Assembly (NCBI GenBank): GCA_020853215.1
Contig: JADYZH010000075.1
Location: forward strand, 1 to 64,000
Direction of reading: 5' to 3'
Source: Sulfuritalea sp.
GTDB taxonomy: Bacteria > Pseudomonadota > Gammaproteobacteria > Burkholderiales > Rhodocyclaceae
Length of the DNA stretch: 64,000 nt
Under the pieces are notes generated by a model. It saw nothing but the letters and a program-made list of their open reading frames with translations, searched no databases and was not told where the DNA came from. Positions 20,116 to 30,523 of the stretch are shown here, one piece after another (the stretch's first letter is position 1; the number at the start of each line of letters is the position of its first letter). The position numbers were made by a program, and so were the translations under genes.

Positions 20116-21819
20116 ATGACACCGTACGGCAAGAACAACCCTCATTCTCTGGCAAGCAGGCTGTTTCTGGCAGCTGGGTGCGTGACACTGCTGATCATGG
20201 CCGCGCTTGCATGGAACGGACTTGCACTGAAAAATGCCGCACTTGAGCAATCCGGCTTGTCTGCTGCCCGCGCCGCGCTCGCAAGCGCGGCAAATTCGCG
20301 CATGTTCTATGCCCGTGAAATAGTACCCAAGGCAACAACCAGGGGCCTCGGCATCCACCACGAGTTCAAGGACAAGGAAGATGCGATTCCCGTACCCGCC
20401 TCCTTGATCGGCGCCCTTGCGGATTCCGACAAATCGGGTAATGGTTTGCGGCTCTACTCGAAGTACCCCTTCACTTTCCGCACGGCGGCGAAGGCGCGGC
20501 TGGACGCATTCGAAGAAGAAGCGCTGGCCTGGCTGGAAAAGAATCCCAAGGGCGAGTTCTACCGGATCGAAAGCCGGGACGGCCAGCCGTTCATGCGCCT
20601 GGCCACCGCAGACATCATGGTGAACGATACCTGCGTCAACTGCCACAACAGTCACCCCGATTCGCCCAAACGCGACTGGAAGGTCGGCGACTTGCGCGGC
20701 GCACTGGCGGTTTCGATTCCTGTCGGGGTCGTCGAAGCACAAATTGTCAGCCGCTTCCAGTGGGTTGCCGCCATCCTGGCACTCTGCTTTGCTTTGGGTG
20801 CGGTGATCATTTTCCTGGTCGTACGCAGTGTCTGTCGCTCGCTCGAAAACATCGCGGATGCGGCGGAACATGTCGTTGCCAGCGACGACTTCACCCGCGC
20901 CGCACCAGAGACCGGAACGCTGGAAACGATCCGGGTCGGCCAGGCGCTCAATCACTTGCTGCAGAAATTCCGCGGCATCATCGCCGATGCCAAAACGTCC
21001 GGCGACGCCATAACCGATGCTTCGCGCGCCCTGGCGACCGCCAGCGAGCAGGTGACGCGTAGTTCGGCCACCCAGTCGGACGCATCGTCCGCGGTAGCAA
21101 CCGCCGTCGAAGAAGCGTCGGTCAGCGTGAGCGAAACGGCGGCCAATGCGCAAAGTACAAATGAAATCGTCGGCAAGGCCCGTGCCGGCATCGAACGTGC
21201 GCTGACGGTCATGTCCGACACGGTGACCAACGTCAATGGAATTGCCAGCCTGATTCGCGAATCGGGCACCAGTGTCGGACTGCTGGACCAAAGCTCGAAG
21301 CAGATTGGCGGCATTGTGCAGGTGATAAAGGAAATTGCCGATCAGACCAACCTGCTGGCACTGAACGCCGCCATCGAAGCGGCACGCGCCGGCGAACAGG
21401 GCCGCGGCTTCGCGGTCGTTGCCGACGAAGTAAGAAAACTTGCCGAGCGCACGTCGCAGGCGACCCAGGAAATCGCCGGTCTGATCGGCGAGATTCAGAC
21501 TCAGATCGGCGACACGGTGATCGGCATGCAGCAGGCCAATGAGCAGACGGCGAAAAGCCTCACCCTGGTGGGCGCCACGGAAACCGCGTTGCGTGGTATT
21601 GACCAGAATTCGGGCGAGATGGCGATGAACGTACAAGGCATCGTCGACGCCCTTCGTCAACAGGACATGGCGATCCAGCAAGTGGCGTCGAACATCGAAC
21701 GAATCGCCCGCATGACGGAGGATAACAGCGCCGCCGCGGCATCCAGCAGCGATACGGCAGTCCAGCTGGATGTCATGGCCAACCGCCTGCGTGACTCGGT
21801 GGCCCGATTCCGTGCATGA
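20116..21819 (+). CDS. MCP with periplasmic CxxCH (haem c-like) sensor domain
   Basis: A 567-residue receptor starting at ATG 20116 ([15 protein letters not shown]) rather than 20089. A membrane helix near residues 18-38 is followed by a periplasmic domain of about 170 residues containing [24 protein letters not shown] is a c-type haem attachment motif and the surrounding sequence resembles the Tll0287/DUF3365 sensor family. A second membrane helix ([19 protein letters not shown]), HAMP and MCP domain ([20 protein letters not shown]) follow. It probably senses redox state or a gaseous or haem ligand (inference). Copy B of the 66-nt element lies in its leader. Confidence 0.92.
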   Translation: MTPYGKNNPHSLASRLFLAAGCVTLLIMAALAWNGLALKNAALEQSGLSAARAALASAANSRMFYAREIVPKATTRGLGIHHEFKDKEDAIPVPASLIGALADSDKSGNGLRLYSKYPFTFRTAAKARLDAFEEEALAWLEKNPKGEFYRIESRDGQPFMRLATADIMVNDTCVNCHNSHPDSPKRDWKVGDLRGALAVSIPVGVVEAQIVSRFQWVAAILALCFALGAVIIFLVVRSVCRSLENIADAAEHVVASDDFTRAAPETGTLETIRVGQALNHLLQKFRGIIADAKTSGDAITDASRALATASEQVTRSSATQSDASSAVATAVEEASVSVSETAANAQSTNEIVGKARAGIERALTVMSDTVTNVNGIASLIRESGTSVGLLDQSSKQIGGIVQVIKEIADQTNLLALNAAIEAARAGEQGRGFAVVADEVRKLAERTSQATQEIAGLIGEIQTQIGDTVIGMQQANEQTAKSLTLVGATETALRGIDQNSGEMAMNVQGIVDALRQQDMAIQQVASNIERIARMTEDNSAAAASSSDTAVQLDVMANRLRDSVARFRA

Positions 21820-21882
21820 AGGTACATCGCATGCACGAGATAATCACCAGGACCTGGCTGATGCGCCCTGAAAGGTTTGACC

Positions 21883-23871
21883 ATGTCTGAACTGCTGAGA
21901 AACATCGATGCCCGAACCCGTCTGGCGGGGACCAACAAACTCGAAATCCTGCTGTTCTCGCTCGGCCTCGACGCCCGCACCGGGCGCCGCGAAACCTTCG
22001 GCATCAACGTCTTCAAGGTGCGCGAGGTCATGCACACGCCGCCGATTACCGCGGCCCCTGAAATGTCGGCCTCCGTCAAAGGCCTGGTCAGCCTGCGCGG
22101 AGCGCTGGTGCCCGTGGTCGACCTGAGCGACTACATCGGCGTCGCGCAAGACACACCGCACGAAATCATGATCGTCACCGAGTACAACCACCACACCCAG
22201 GGCTTCCTGGTCGATTCGGTCGATACCATTCTGCGCCTTGACTGGGCGCAAATGCGCGTGCCGCCGGAAATGCTGACCTCGGGCCTGGGCGGTCTGGTGA
22301 CCGCCATCACCGAACTGGAAGACGGTCGCCTGGTCATGCTGCTCGATGTGGAGAGGATTCTGGCGGAAACGGTCAAGCCGAACGACAGCATGCTGTTCGA
22401 CAACATCCCGCACCTTCAACGCGAGGATCTGGCGGTGCTGTATGCCGACGATTCATCGGTGGCGCGCGGACAGATTCAGCGCACACTCGACGCCATGGGC
22501 GTACGTTCCATCAGCACGGTGACCGGCCGCGCAGCGTGGGATGAGTTGCGACGCATTGCCGACCATGCGGAAAGGACCGGGCGTTCCGTCAGGGAGTTCG
22601 TGCAGGTGATTCTGACCGATGTCGAAATGCCGGAAATGGACGGTTACCTGCTGACCCGCAACATCAAGGCCGATCCGCGTTTCACCGGAATCCCGGTGCT
22701 GATGCACTCATCGCTTTCTTCGATGTCCAACCAGCAGTTGGGTCACTCGGTCGGGGTCGATGAGTACATTCCCAAGTTTGAACCGCACCGCCTGTCCGAA
22801 ACCCTGGCCCGCCTGTTGCTGGGAAAGGCAGTGACCCCACACGTGGGGGACACCGCGCACGCAGTGGAACCTGCGGCAGTCGGGCACGACCTGATGCCGG
22901 TTGTCACGGGTTCGAGCGCGCTGCTCGACAGCGTCGATGCGCGCACCCGGCTGGCCGGTTCCAATCGGATGGAAATCCTGCTGTTCTCACTGGGCACCCA
23001 CGAAGTATTCGGCATCAACGTCTTCAAGGTGCGCGAGGTCAGCCAGACCCCGGAAATAACCAAGACGCCGAACATGCCGCACGGGGTCGAAGGGCTCATC
23101 AGTCTGCGCGGCAGCGTCATCCCGGTTCTGTCGCTGGCTGCCGTCATGAAACTCGAAGCCGCCCCTTCCGGCCTGGGCGCCTCGATGATGGTCACCGAGT
23201 ACAGCAAGCGCACCCTTGGGTTTCTGGTGCATGATGTCGATCGCATCATTCGCGTCGATTGGGAGAAAGTCCGGGCTCCCGATTCGGTCACCAGCTCCAC
23301 CCATGGCTACATCACCGCAATTACGGAATTGGCCGATGGGCGCCTGGTATCCATCCTTGATGTCGAACAGATCATGGCCAACACCTTTGGCGATGCCGTG
23401 ATCGGTCAAATAGATCCGATGTCCGACGGCGACGCGCTGAATATCTTTTTTGTCGATGATTCCGGAGTAGCGCGCAGGAAGATTGCCGAGGTGCTCGACA
23501 AGCTCGCCGTCAGGCACAAGCACGCGCAGAACGGCATGGAAGCCTGGACGCGGCTCTCCGGCATGGCGGCGCATGCCCAGCAGACCGGCATCAGCGTGCG
23601 TGACGAACTGGATCTGATTCTGGTCGACGCCGAAATGCCGGAAATGGATGGCTACGTATTGACGAGGAACATCAAGTCCGACAAACGCTTCGACGGCATT
23701 CCGGTGGTAATGCACTCGTCGCTGTCCTCGGAAGCCAACCATGCCATGGGCAAGAGTGTAGGCGTGGATGCCTATGTGGCAAAGTTCGACGCTGATGCGC
23801 TGTCGCAAACGTTGCGTTCGCAGTTGCTGAAGCACGCAAGGAATCGAGGAGAAAGCATTCATGGCAATTGA
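21883..23871 (+). CDS. cheV: Tandem CheV (CheW-REC-CheW-REC) coupling protein
   Basis: A 662-residue protein made of two complete CheV units. Each unit has a CheW-like domain ([20 protein letters not shown] and [36 protein letters not shown] and [16 protein letters not shown]) followed by a REC domain ([19 protein letters not shown] and [19 protein letters not shown]). CheV is normally about 300-330 residues with one unit. The track start at 21877 is a TTG; ATG 21883 has AAAGG 7 bases upstream. Both REC domains keep the phospho-acceptor Asp. It overlaps the cheY start by 11 bases and probably couples receptors to CheA while acting as a phosphate-tunable adaptor. Confidence 0.95.
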   Translation: MSELLRNIDARTRLAGTNKLEILLFSLGLDARTGRRETFGINVFKVREVMHTPPITAAPEMSASVKGLVSLRGALVPVVDLSDYIGVAQDTPHEIMIVTEYNHHTQGFLVDSVDTILRLDWAQMRVPPEMLTSGLGGLVTAITELEDGRLVMLLDVERILAETVKPNDSMLFDNIPHLQREDLAVLYADDSSVARGQIQRTLDAMGVRSISTVTGRAAWDELRRIADHAERTGRSVREFVQVILTDVEMPEMDGYLLTRNIKADPRFTGIPVLMHSSLSSMSNQQLGHSVGVDEYIPKFEPHRLSETLARLLLGKAVTPHVGDTAHAVEPAAVGHDLMPVVTGSSALLDSVDARTRLAGSNRMEILLFSLGTHEVFGINVFKVREVSQTPEITKTPNMPHGVEGLISLRGSVIPVLSLAAVMKLEAAPSGLGASMMVTEYSKRTLGFLVHDVDRIIRVDWEKVRAPDSVTSSTHGYITAITELADGRLVSILDVEQIMANTFGDAVIGQIDPMSDGDALNIFFVDDSGVARRKIAEVLDKLAVRHKHAQNGMEAWTRLSGMAAHAQQTGISVRDELDLILVDAEMPEMDGYVLTRNIKSDKRFDGIPVVMHSSLSSEANHAMGKSVGVDAYVAKFDADALSQTLRSQLLKHARNRGESIHGN

Positions 23872-24262
23872 TCCGGCAAAACTGAAATTTCTGGTGGTCG
23901 ACGATTTCTCGACAATGCGCAGGATTGTGCGCAACCTGCTCAAGGAACTGGGTTACATCAACGCCGACGAAGCGGAAGACGGGGCGGTCGCCCTGCAGAA
24001 ACTCAAGGGCGGCGGATTTGATTTCGTCGTCACGGACTGGAACATGCCCAACATGGACGGCCTGCAGCTGTTGCAGGCGGTGCGCGCGGATCCGGCCTTG
24101 CAGAATTTGCCCGTACTGATGATCACCGCCGAGGCCAAGAAGGAGAACATCATCGCAGCGGCGCAGGCCGGCGCCTCCGGCTACATCGTGAAGCCCTTCA
24201 CTGCGGCAACCCTGGGCGAAAAGCTGGCGAAGATATTTGAAAAGCTGGGATGGAACGCCTGA
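23861..24262 (+). CDS. cheY: Chemotaxis response regulator CheY
   Basis: A 133-residue canonical Che[21 protein letters not shown], phospho-acceptor Asp in [23 protein letters not shown] and Lys in [12 protein letters not shown]. Phospho-CheY binds FliM at the flagellar switch and changes rotation. Its start lies inside the 3' end of cheV (11-base overlap) and cheZ follows, so cheV-cheY-cheZ-cheA form one unit. Among the two CheY-like proteins in the window this is the better motor-control candidate because of its sequence and its cheZ neighbour. Confidence 0.97.
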   Translation: MAIDPAKLKFLVVDDFSTMRRIVRNLLKELGYINADEAEDGAVALQKLKGGGFDFVVTDWNMPNMDGLQLLQAVRADPALQNLPVLMITAEAKKENIIAAAQAGASGYIVKPFTAATLGEKLAKIFEKLGWNA

Positions 24263-24294
24263 AGGCATTCGGCAATCAACCGGGGATCGGAACG

Positions 24295-25134
24295 ATGGAA
24301 AATTCAATCAAAGATGACGACGGTAGCGACTCCGACGACCTGCAGGCCTTGTTCGACTGCATCGCCGGCGGGATGCCTGCCGCGGCATCGGCGGTTGCAC
24401 CGGCAACGGCACAATCCGTTCCGGCGGGCGATTCGGACGAATTGCAGGCCTTGTTCGACAGCGTGCAGGCGCCGCAGCAAGCGGCCGGCGTTGCGGCGAC
24501 ACCGACTATCGCGGCCGCTGCCGTCGATCCGCAGGAAGCGGTGTTCAACGGACTCGGCCTTCTCGCCCGGCAGCTGCACGACAGCTTGCGCGGGCTCGGC
24601 GTGGACAAGCTGCTGGAGGATTCCGCGCGACAGATTCCGGACACCCGCCAGCGCCTGGCGTACATCGCCCAGATGACCGAACAGGCTGCCTCCCGCGTAT
24701 TGAATGCAACCGATATCGCCAAGCCGGTGCAGGATGAATTGATTGCCCGCTCGCAAGCCCTGTCACACCGGTGGGAAGCGATGTTCGCCAGTCGGTTGTC
24801 GGTGGACGAGTTCAAGGCGCTGGCTGCCGATAGCCGGGCTTACTTTGCGGAGACGCCCGGAAAGCTCAAGCTGACCAACGATCAATTGCTGGAAATCATC
24901 ATGGCGCAGGATTTCCAGGACTTGACCGGCCAGGTGATCAAGAAGGTCGTGGAAATGGTCCAGGGGCTGGAGACCCAGTTGCTGGGCCTTTTGCTTGAGG
25001 CCATGCCGGAACAGCGCAAGGTGGAAGCGCCCGAGGGCCTGCTCAATGGTCCGGTGGTCAACGGCGAAGGGCGCATCGATATTGTAAACAATCAGTCGCA
25101 GGTGGATGATCTGCTGGAGAGCCTGGGCTTCTGA
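24295..25134 (+). CDS. cheZ: CheY-P phosphatase CheZ
   Basis: A 279-residue CheZ starting at ATG 24295 (MENSIKDDDGSD). The catalytic region is EIIMAQDFQDLTGQVIKKV with the conserved Gln, and the C-terminal CheY-binding tail is QVDDLLESLGF. E. coli CheZ is about 214 residues; the extra length is N-terminal, where an acidic motif occurs twice (SDDLQALFDCIAGG and SDELQALFDSVQA) about 35 residues apart in Ala/Pro-rich sequence. It dephosphorylates CheY. It lies 32 bases after cheY and before the second cheA. Confidence 0.95.
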   Translation: MENSIKDDDGSDSDDLQALFDCIAGGMPAAASAVAPATAQSVPAGDSDELQALFDSVQAPQQAAGVAATPTIAAAAVDPQEAVFNGLGLLARQLHDSLRGLGVDKLLEDSARQIPDTRQRLAYIAQMTEQAASRVLNATDIAKPVQDELIARSQALSHRWEAMFASRLSVDEFKALAADSRAYFAETPGKLKLTNDQLLEIIMAQDFQDLTGQVIKKVVEMVQGLETQLLGLLLEAMPEQRKVEAPEGLLNGPVVNGEGRIDIVNNQSQVDDLLESLGF

Positions 25135-25166
25135 GCCGGGCTTTTCCAGTTGTCGAGGAGTGGGCA

Positions 25167-25247
25167 ATGAGCAGTTCTAGTTTCGGCATGACGCGTGCTT
25201 CGCGCGCATTGGCCCGCTCTGAAGTCGCTCGAAGGAGATGGATGTGA
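25167..25247 (+). CDS. Possible 26-aa leader peptide coupled to cheA
   Basis: A short ORF (MSSSSFGMTRASRALA...) with GAGGAG at 25155-25160, 6 bases before its ATG. Its TGA overlaps the GTG start of the second cheA as GTGA, a typical translational-coupling arrangement. The product is basic (Arg-rich) and matches no family I recognise. It could be a translated leader or simply a gap between cheZ and cheA with chance coding potential. Confidence 0.35.
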   Translation: MSSSSFGMTRASRALARSEVARRRWM

Positions 25248-27160
25248 GCAACTTTGAGGGAATGGAAGACCTGCTCCAGGATTTTCTGGTCGAGGCCGGC
25301 GACCTGCTGTCCGGGGTTGATAACAAACTGGTCGATCTTGAGCAGAACCCAAGTGATCACAAGTTGCTGAACGAGATTTTTCGCGGCTTTCACACCATCA
25401 AGGGCGGCGCCGGCTTTCTGAATGCAACCGAACTGGTGACGCTGTGCCATTTGACCGAGAATCTTTTTGACCGCCTGCGCAACAACGAGCTCAGCATCAA
25501 TGGCGAAATCATGGATTCGATCCTCGCCGCCACGGGAGCGGTGCGCGCCATGTTCGACATGCTCGAACGCGGCTTGCAACCCGATCCGGCCGATCCCGCC
25601 TTGCTGGCGAGACTGAAAGCCGCGCTGGCCGGCGATCTGGTTGTCGCGGCAGCCGCCGCTGCGCCATCCGCTGTGCCCGCGCCATCACCATCGCCGCAGG
25701 GCGAGGCAAACAACGTCGCCCCCGACTGGAATGCCTTGTTCGCTGCTGTCGCCGGCGCCGTGGCACTGCCGGAGGCTGCGGCCGCCACCACGGCGCCAGA
25801 CACCGCCGCTGCATCGGGCTTCAGTCACAGTGTGGTCGGCGAGACGCCCGAACAGATCATTCATGCCGCCGTCGGCCGTCGTGCCACGGACAAGCCGGGA
25901 GCCTCGGCTCCCGCGGGGCGGCGCGACACCGAGAAGGCCCGCGACAGCTCGATCCGGGTCGACACGGCGCGACTGGACCAGGTACTCAATTTGTCGGGTG
26001 AAATAGGCCTGACCAAGAACCGCCTGAACGCATTGCGCACCGAGATCATCAACGGACATGTCGACAGCGACACGCTGCACGCCCTCGATCAGGCCGTGAG
26101 CCAGCTCGACCTGCTGGTTTCGGACATGCAGAACGCGGTAATGAAAACCCGCATGCAGCCCGTCGGCCGACTGTTCCAGAAATACCCGCGCATCGCCCGT
26201 GACCTCGCCCGCAGCCTGGGCAAGGATGTCGAACTGGCGCTGGTGGGTGAAGATACGGAAATCGACAAGACGATGATCGAAGACTTGTCCGATCCGATCA
26301 TTCACCTGATCCGCAATGCCGTCGACCATGGCATCGAATCGTCGGAGGATCGGCGTGCGGCAGGCAAGCCGGAAAAGTCCCTGGTTCGCCTCGAGGCACG
26401 CCAGGAGGGCGACCACATCGTCATCCTGATTGCCGACGACGGGCGCGGCATGAATGCCGAGCGGCTGCGCGCCAAGGCGATCGAAAAAGGCCTGATTACC
26501 GACGAAGAAGCCAATACGATGGATGACCGGCAAAGCTTCAATCTCATCCTGCTGCCCGGCTTTTCGACCAAGGATGTGGTATCCGACGTTTCTGGCCGAG
26601 GTGTCGGCATGGACGTAGTCAAGACCAATATCCAGAAGCTCAACGGTAGCATCGACATCAAATCGACGCCGGGCAAAGGCTCGACCTTCATCATTTCGCT
26701 GCCGCTGACGCTGGCGATTCTGCCGGTGTTGCTGGTGCAGCTTGGGCAACAGCCGTTTGCCGTGCCGCTGTCCATGGTCAGGGAGATCATGCCCATCCAG
26801 CCGGCAGCCATACAGGAAGTCGGCGGCTGCGCCACCCTGGTGGTACGTGGCGAAGTGATGCCGATGTATCCGCTGAGCCATCTGCTGGGCTGGCCCGCCG
26901 AAGGCACGCCGGGATATGGCGTGCTGATGCAGGCAGCGGAACATACCTTCATTCTCGCCATCGATGGCTTCATGGGACGTGAAGACGCCGTGATCAAATC
27001 GCTCGATGACTTCCGGCCCAAAGGAGTTGCCGGCGTCACTACCCTGTCGAACGGCAAGATTGTGCTGATTCTGGACATGAAGGAACTATTTGCGATGGCC
27101 GGCGACGTGCGAGGCGTCTCGCGCTCCGTTTTCATGCAAGCCGAAAGCCTGGTGGCCTGA
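25244..27160 (+). CDS. cheA: Chemotaxis histidine kinase CheA (second copy)
   Basis: A 638-residue CheA. The track start is ATG 25238, but GAAGGAG ends directly against that codon; GTG 25244 is 6 bases away and gives MSNFEGMEDLLQDFLVEAGD, a natural CheA N-terminus. P1 has [17 protein letters not shown] Pro/Ala-rich linker covers residues about 130-225. Dimerisation, ATPase ([28 protein letters not shown]) and CheW-like domains follow. It lacks the MshEN-like insert of the first CheA. Its position behind cheV-cheY-cheZ makes it the likely kinase for flagellar taxis. Confidence 0.95.
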   Translation: MSNFEGMEDLLQDFLVEAGDLLSGVDNKLVDLEQNPSDHKLLNEIFRGFHTIKGGAGFLNATELVTLCHLTENLFDRLRNNELSINGEIMDSILAATGAVRAMFDMLERGLQPDPADPALLARLKAALAGDLVVAAAAAAPSAVPAPSPSPQGEANNVAPDWNALFAAVAGAVALPEAAAATTAPDTAAASGFSHSVVGETPEQIIHAAVGRRATDKPGASAPAGRRDTEKARDSSIRVDTARLDQVLNLSGEIGLTKNRLNALRTEIINGHVDSDTLHALDQAVSQLDLLVSDMQNAVMKTRMQPVGRLFQKYPRIARDLARSLGKDVELALVGEDTEIDKTMIEDLSDPIIHLIRNAVDHGIESSEDRRAAGKPEKSLVRLEARQEGDHIVILIADDGRGMNAERLRAKAIEKGLITDEEANTMDDRQSFNLILLPGFSTKDVVSDVSGRGVGMDVVKTNIQKLNGSIDIKSTPGKGSTFIISLPLTLAILPVLLVQLGQQPFAVPLSMVREIMPIQPAAIQEVGGCATLVVRGEVMPMYPLSHLLGWPAEGTPGYGVLMQAAEHTFILAIDGFMGREDAVIKSLDDFRPKGVAGVTTLSNGKIVLILDMKELFAMAGDVRGVSRSVFMQAESLVA

Positions 27161-27184
27161 TTACCCGCCGGCCGCCGTCGCCAC

Positions 27185-30100
27185 TTACGCGTCCGACGCA
27201 GACAGCCAGAGCAGCAGGATCCGGTAGAAAGCCTCGGGGTTGACCGGTTTGGTAATGAAATCGTTCATGCCCGCCTCCTCGCAGGCCAGACGGTCCTCGT
27301 CGAAGGCATTGGCGGTCATTGCCAGGATCGGTGTGGTCGCCCGGCCCGGCAGCTTACGGATGGCACGGGTAGCGTCGATGCCATCCATGATGGGCATCTG
27401 CATGTCCATCAGGATCAGATCGTAATTGCGCGCTTGCGCCTTCGCCAGCGCCTCGCGGCCGTCGACCGCCGTGTCCACGGTCAATCCTGCGCCATGCAGC
27501 AATTCCAGCGCCACTTCGCGGTTGACCGGATTGTCCTCGGCCAGCAGCAGCCGCGCCGCGCCGTGATTGCGGCGCAATTCCATCTCGGCATTGGTGGCCA
27601 TGGTCGCGGCGGCCGAGGGCAAGGCGCCGTGCCCGCGTCGCAGACGCGCCGTCAACCAGAAGACGCTGCCCTCCCCCGGCGTACTGTCGGCGCCGACTTC
27701 ACCACCCATCAATTCGGCCAGCCGCCGGGTGATTGCCAGGCCGAGACCGGTGCCGCCGTACTTGCGGGTAGTCGAGACATCGACCTGTTCAAAAGCATGG
27801 AACAACAGGGCCATCTTTTCAGGCGCGATGCCGATGCCGGTGTCCTCGACCTCGAAGCGTACCAGCAATTCTTCGCCGTCTTCCTCCATCAGCCTGGCAC
27901 GCAGGATAATGGCGCCTCGTTCGGTGAACTTGACGGCGTTGCCGGCGTAGTTGAGCAGCGCCTGGCGCAGCCGCGTGGGATCACCGCGCAGCCATGGGGG
28001 AACCTTGCCGTTGTCGACATCGATGCGCAGTCCCTTGTCCTGCACCGCACCGCCAAACATGGAGGCAACCGTGTCGAGGATGGAGGAGAGCGGAAAATCG
28101 ATACTTTCCAGTTGCAGCTTTCCGGCGTCGATCTTGGACAGGTCGAGGATATCGTTGATGATCGCCAGCAGATGCCGTCCGGCACCATCGATCTTCTCCA
28201 GCCGCACGATCTGCTCCGGCGTCGCTCCGGCCTGCCGCAAGAGGTGTGTCAAGCCGATGATGGCATTCATCGGGGTGCGGATCTCGTGGCTCATGTTGGC
28301 GAGGAAGCTGCTCTTGGCCAGATTGGCCGCTTCGGCCTGCTGGCGCGCGGCGACCAGTTCGCTCGTGCGCTGGGCCACCAGATGCTCCAGATGCTGCCGA
28401 TGGCCATCCAGTTCCATGGCCAGACGCTTCTTCTCGGTAATGTCCTCCTTCACCGCAACGTAGTGACCGATCGCTCCGTTCGACTGGCGCAACGGCGTGA
28501 CGATGGCGAATTCGATATATTCGCTGCCATCCTTCCTGCGGTTGTGGAACTCGCCTTTCCAGGGCAGGCCCCGGGCCATCGCATGCCACATCGCCACATA
28601 GGTCTCCGGCGGCGTCCTGCCCGTTTGCAGGATGCGCGGATTCTGGCCAATCACCTCCTCGCGGCTGTAGCCGCTGGCCTGGACGAAGGCTTCGTTCACA
28701 TACTCGATTTCGGCGTTCACATTGGTGATGATGACGCTCTCCGGGCTTTGTTCGACGACCTGCGAGAGCTTGCGCAGCTGCTCTTCGACGGCCTTGCGAC
28801 GGGTGATGTCGCGAATCACAGCCGTATAGAAACGTCCCTGGGGGGCATGCCACTGCGCCAGCGAGAGTTCGAGCGGAAACTCGCTGCCATCCCTGCGCAG
28901 GCCATACAATTCAACCAGCACGCCCATCATGTGCGACTCGCCACCGAGATTCACGTGGTTCATCCCCGCCGCATGCGATCCACGGAAGCGCGTCGGCATC
29001 AGCAGCGTCAGCGGCTGCCCGACGACCTCGTTTGCCGGGTAGCCGAAAACGGTTTCGGCGCCCCGGTTCCATTTGACGATCATCCCCGAACTGTCGGCGG
29101 TGACAATGGCATCGTGGGCCGATTCGGATACAGCACGGAAAAGCGCCTCGCTCTCGCGCAGCGCTTCCTCCCTCTGCGACAGGACGTTCAACAAGCGGTT
29201 GAAGCCACCGATCAGTTCGCCAAGTTCATCGGGTCTGGCTACGGGCAAAGGCTGCGGGGCCAGGTTCGAATCCGACTGGGCAACCAGCGTTCTCGCCGCG
29301 GAAAGCATCGGCGAGAGCTGGCGCCTGAGCATCCACGAGGTCGCCCACCAGGTAATGCCGCCGATCAGCAGGGTCAGGAAAATCGTGGCGGCAAGCATGC
29401 GCTGCTGCATGGCCTGAATCGGGGCAAAGGCTTCCGCGGTGGGCAGCACGGTCACCAGGAACCAGCCCGCCGCGGGAATACCCTTGGCCGCGGACAACTC
29501 CTCCACGCCGCGCGAATTCACGGCAACGCCATGGCCCTCATAGCCCTGCATGTATTTGTCGTGCATGGCATTGATGCCCTGGGCGGGGATCGGTTGCAGG
29601 ATGCGGCCCTTGTCCGTGGCGGTAACGAACAGCTGATGCCGAGGATCAATCACCAGATAGCCGCCGGACATGCCATAACGGCTTCCCACAATCCTGTCAA
29701 GAAAATTGGGCTTGCCCAGATTGATCGCCCCGACCAGGGCGCCGATCACCTTGCCCCGGCCATCGCGGATGGGCACTGCCATGCCGATCACCGGCGCCCG
29801 CAGCACCTTGCCCATGACCGGACGGCCAATGGTCGCCTTGCCTTCCTTGATGGCGCCGACCATGTAGTCCCTGTCCACGTAATCGGCACTTAGTCGCTCC
29901 GCCGAGAGCGGAACACTGGCCATCGCCTTTCCATCCAGCCCGGTAATCCGTGTGCCGCCATTGAACAGCATCTGGAAAATCCGGCGCTGCTCCAGGAATG
30001 CCTGCAAAGCCCGTTCATTGCCGATGGCGGCCGGGTCAAGGGTTGCCGCAACTTCTTCGAGCACCCTCAAGCGATGCTCGATTTCATGATTCACGTCTGC

Positions 30101-30274
30101 GGCCATGAAAGAAGTCGACGAGAACTGCTGTTCGCCCTGCAAGCGCCGCATGTCCTCCTGCAACATCCTGACGGCATAGAACACCAGCAAGCAGACGCTG
30201 ACCAGGAATATGGTCAGCGTAAGGAGGGTGATTCTGACTTTGAGCGAGCGAGGTGCGCGAACGGTAAACGCCAT
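27185..30274 (-). CDS. Cache-domain hybrid histidine kinase (Cache-HAMP-PAS-PAS-HK-REC)
   Basis: A 1029-residue hybrid kinase. The start ATG 30274 ([14 protein letters not shown]) has AAGGAGGG 5 bases upstream and is preferred over 30313. A transmembrane helix, a double-Cache-like periplasmic sensor (to about residue 295), a second helix ([20 protein letters not shown]) and HAMP lead to two PAS domains, HisKA ([20 protein letters not shown]), HATPase ([16 protein letters not shown]) and REC ([19 protein letters not shown]). There is no C-terminal HPt, so it needs an external one. Element copy C lies 29 bases upstream. It is convergent with cheA. Confidence 0.94.
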   Translation of the reverse strand: MAFTVRAPRSLKVRITLLTLTIFLVSVCLLVFYAVRMLQEDMRRLQGEQQFSSTSFMAADVNHEIEHRLRVLEEVAATLDPAAIGNERALQAFLEQRRIFQMLFNGGTRITGLDGKAMASVPLSAERLSADYVDRDYMVGAIKEGKATIGRPVMGKVLRAPVIGMAVPIRDGRGKVIGALVGAINLGKPNFLDRIVGSRYGMSGGYLVIDPRHQLFVTATDKGRILQPIPAQGINAMHDKYMQGYEGHGVAVNSRGVEELSAAKGIPAAGWFLVTVLPTAEAFAPIQAMQQRMLAATIFLTLLIGGITWWATSWMLRRQLSPMLSAARTLVAQSDSNLAPQPLPVARPDELGELIGGFNRLLNVLSQREEALRESEALFRAVSESAHDAIVTADSSGMIVKWNRGAETVFGYPANEVVGQPLTLLMPTRFRGSHAAGMNHVNLGGESHMMGVLVELYGLRRDGSEFPLELSLAQWHAPQGRFYTAVIRDITRRKAVEEQLRKLSQVVEQSPESVIITNVNAEIEYVNEAFVQASGYSREEVIGQNPRILQTGRTPPETYVAMWHAMARGLPWKGEFHNRRKDGSEYIEFAIVTPLRQSNGAIGHYVAVKEDITEKKRLAMELDGHRQHLEHLVAQRTSELVAARQQAEAANLAKSSFLANMSHEIRTPMNAIIGLTHLLRQAGATPEQIVRLEKIDGAGRHLLAIINDILDLSKIDAGKLQLESIDFPLSSILDTVASMFGGAVQDKGLRIDVDNGKVPPWLRGDPTRLRQALLNYAGNAVKFTERGAIILRARLMEEDGEELLVRFEVEDTGIGIAPEKMALLFHAFEQVDVSTTRKYGGTGLGLAITRRLAELMGGEVGADSTPGEGSVFWLTARLRRGHGALPSAAATMATNAEMELRRNHGAARLLLAEDNPVNREVALELLHGAGLTVDTAVDGREALAKAQARNYDLILMDMQMPIMDGIDATRAIRKLPGRATTPILAMTANAFDEDRLACEEAGMNDFITKPVNPEAFYRILLLWLSASDA

Positions 30275-30303
30275 GCGAGCCCTCCTTCGACGGCAGATGG
30301 GAA

Positions 30304-30369
30304 ATAGTCTCAAAGCGGCGGAACTTTGTCCACATGGGAGTTACGCTGCCCGCTGCGGAATCTACGTAG
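30304..30369 (-). promoter_or_regulatory. 66-nt repeated leader element, copy C (upstream of Cache kinase)
   Basis: Read on the - strand it begins CTACGTAGATTCCGCAG and ends CTTTGAGACTAT. It is the most divergent copy in the middle: the sigma-28-like GATAA is lost, but the spacing is unchanged. CAAAG-N8-CTTTG can pair perfectly. It sits 29 bases before the kinase start codon. Confidence 0.78.
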
Positions 30370-30523
30370 TGTCGAACCGGCCTTGCGCTTCCTTTCCCCT
30401 TGTGGGAGATGGGAGGAATTCGATGCCGCCGAACGTTGTGTGCATACGGCAGGCCATGGAGCGGAGAGGGCCAGTGAAACGAGGCGGAAACCCGTCTTTC
30501 ATCCGGATTCTGCCGCCGCCGCG

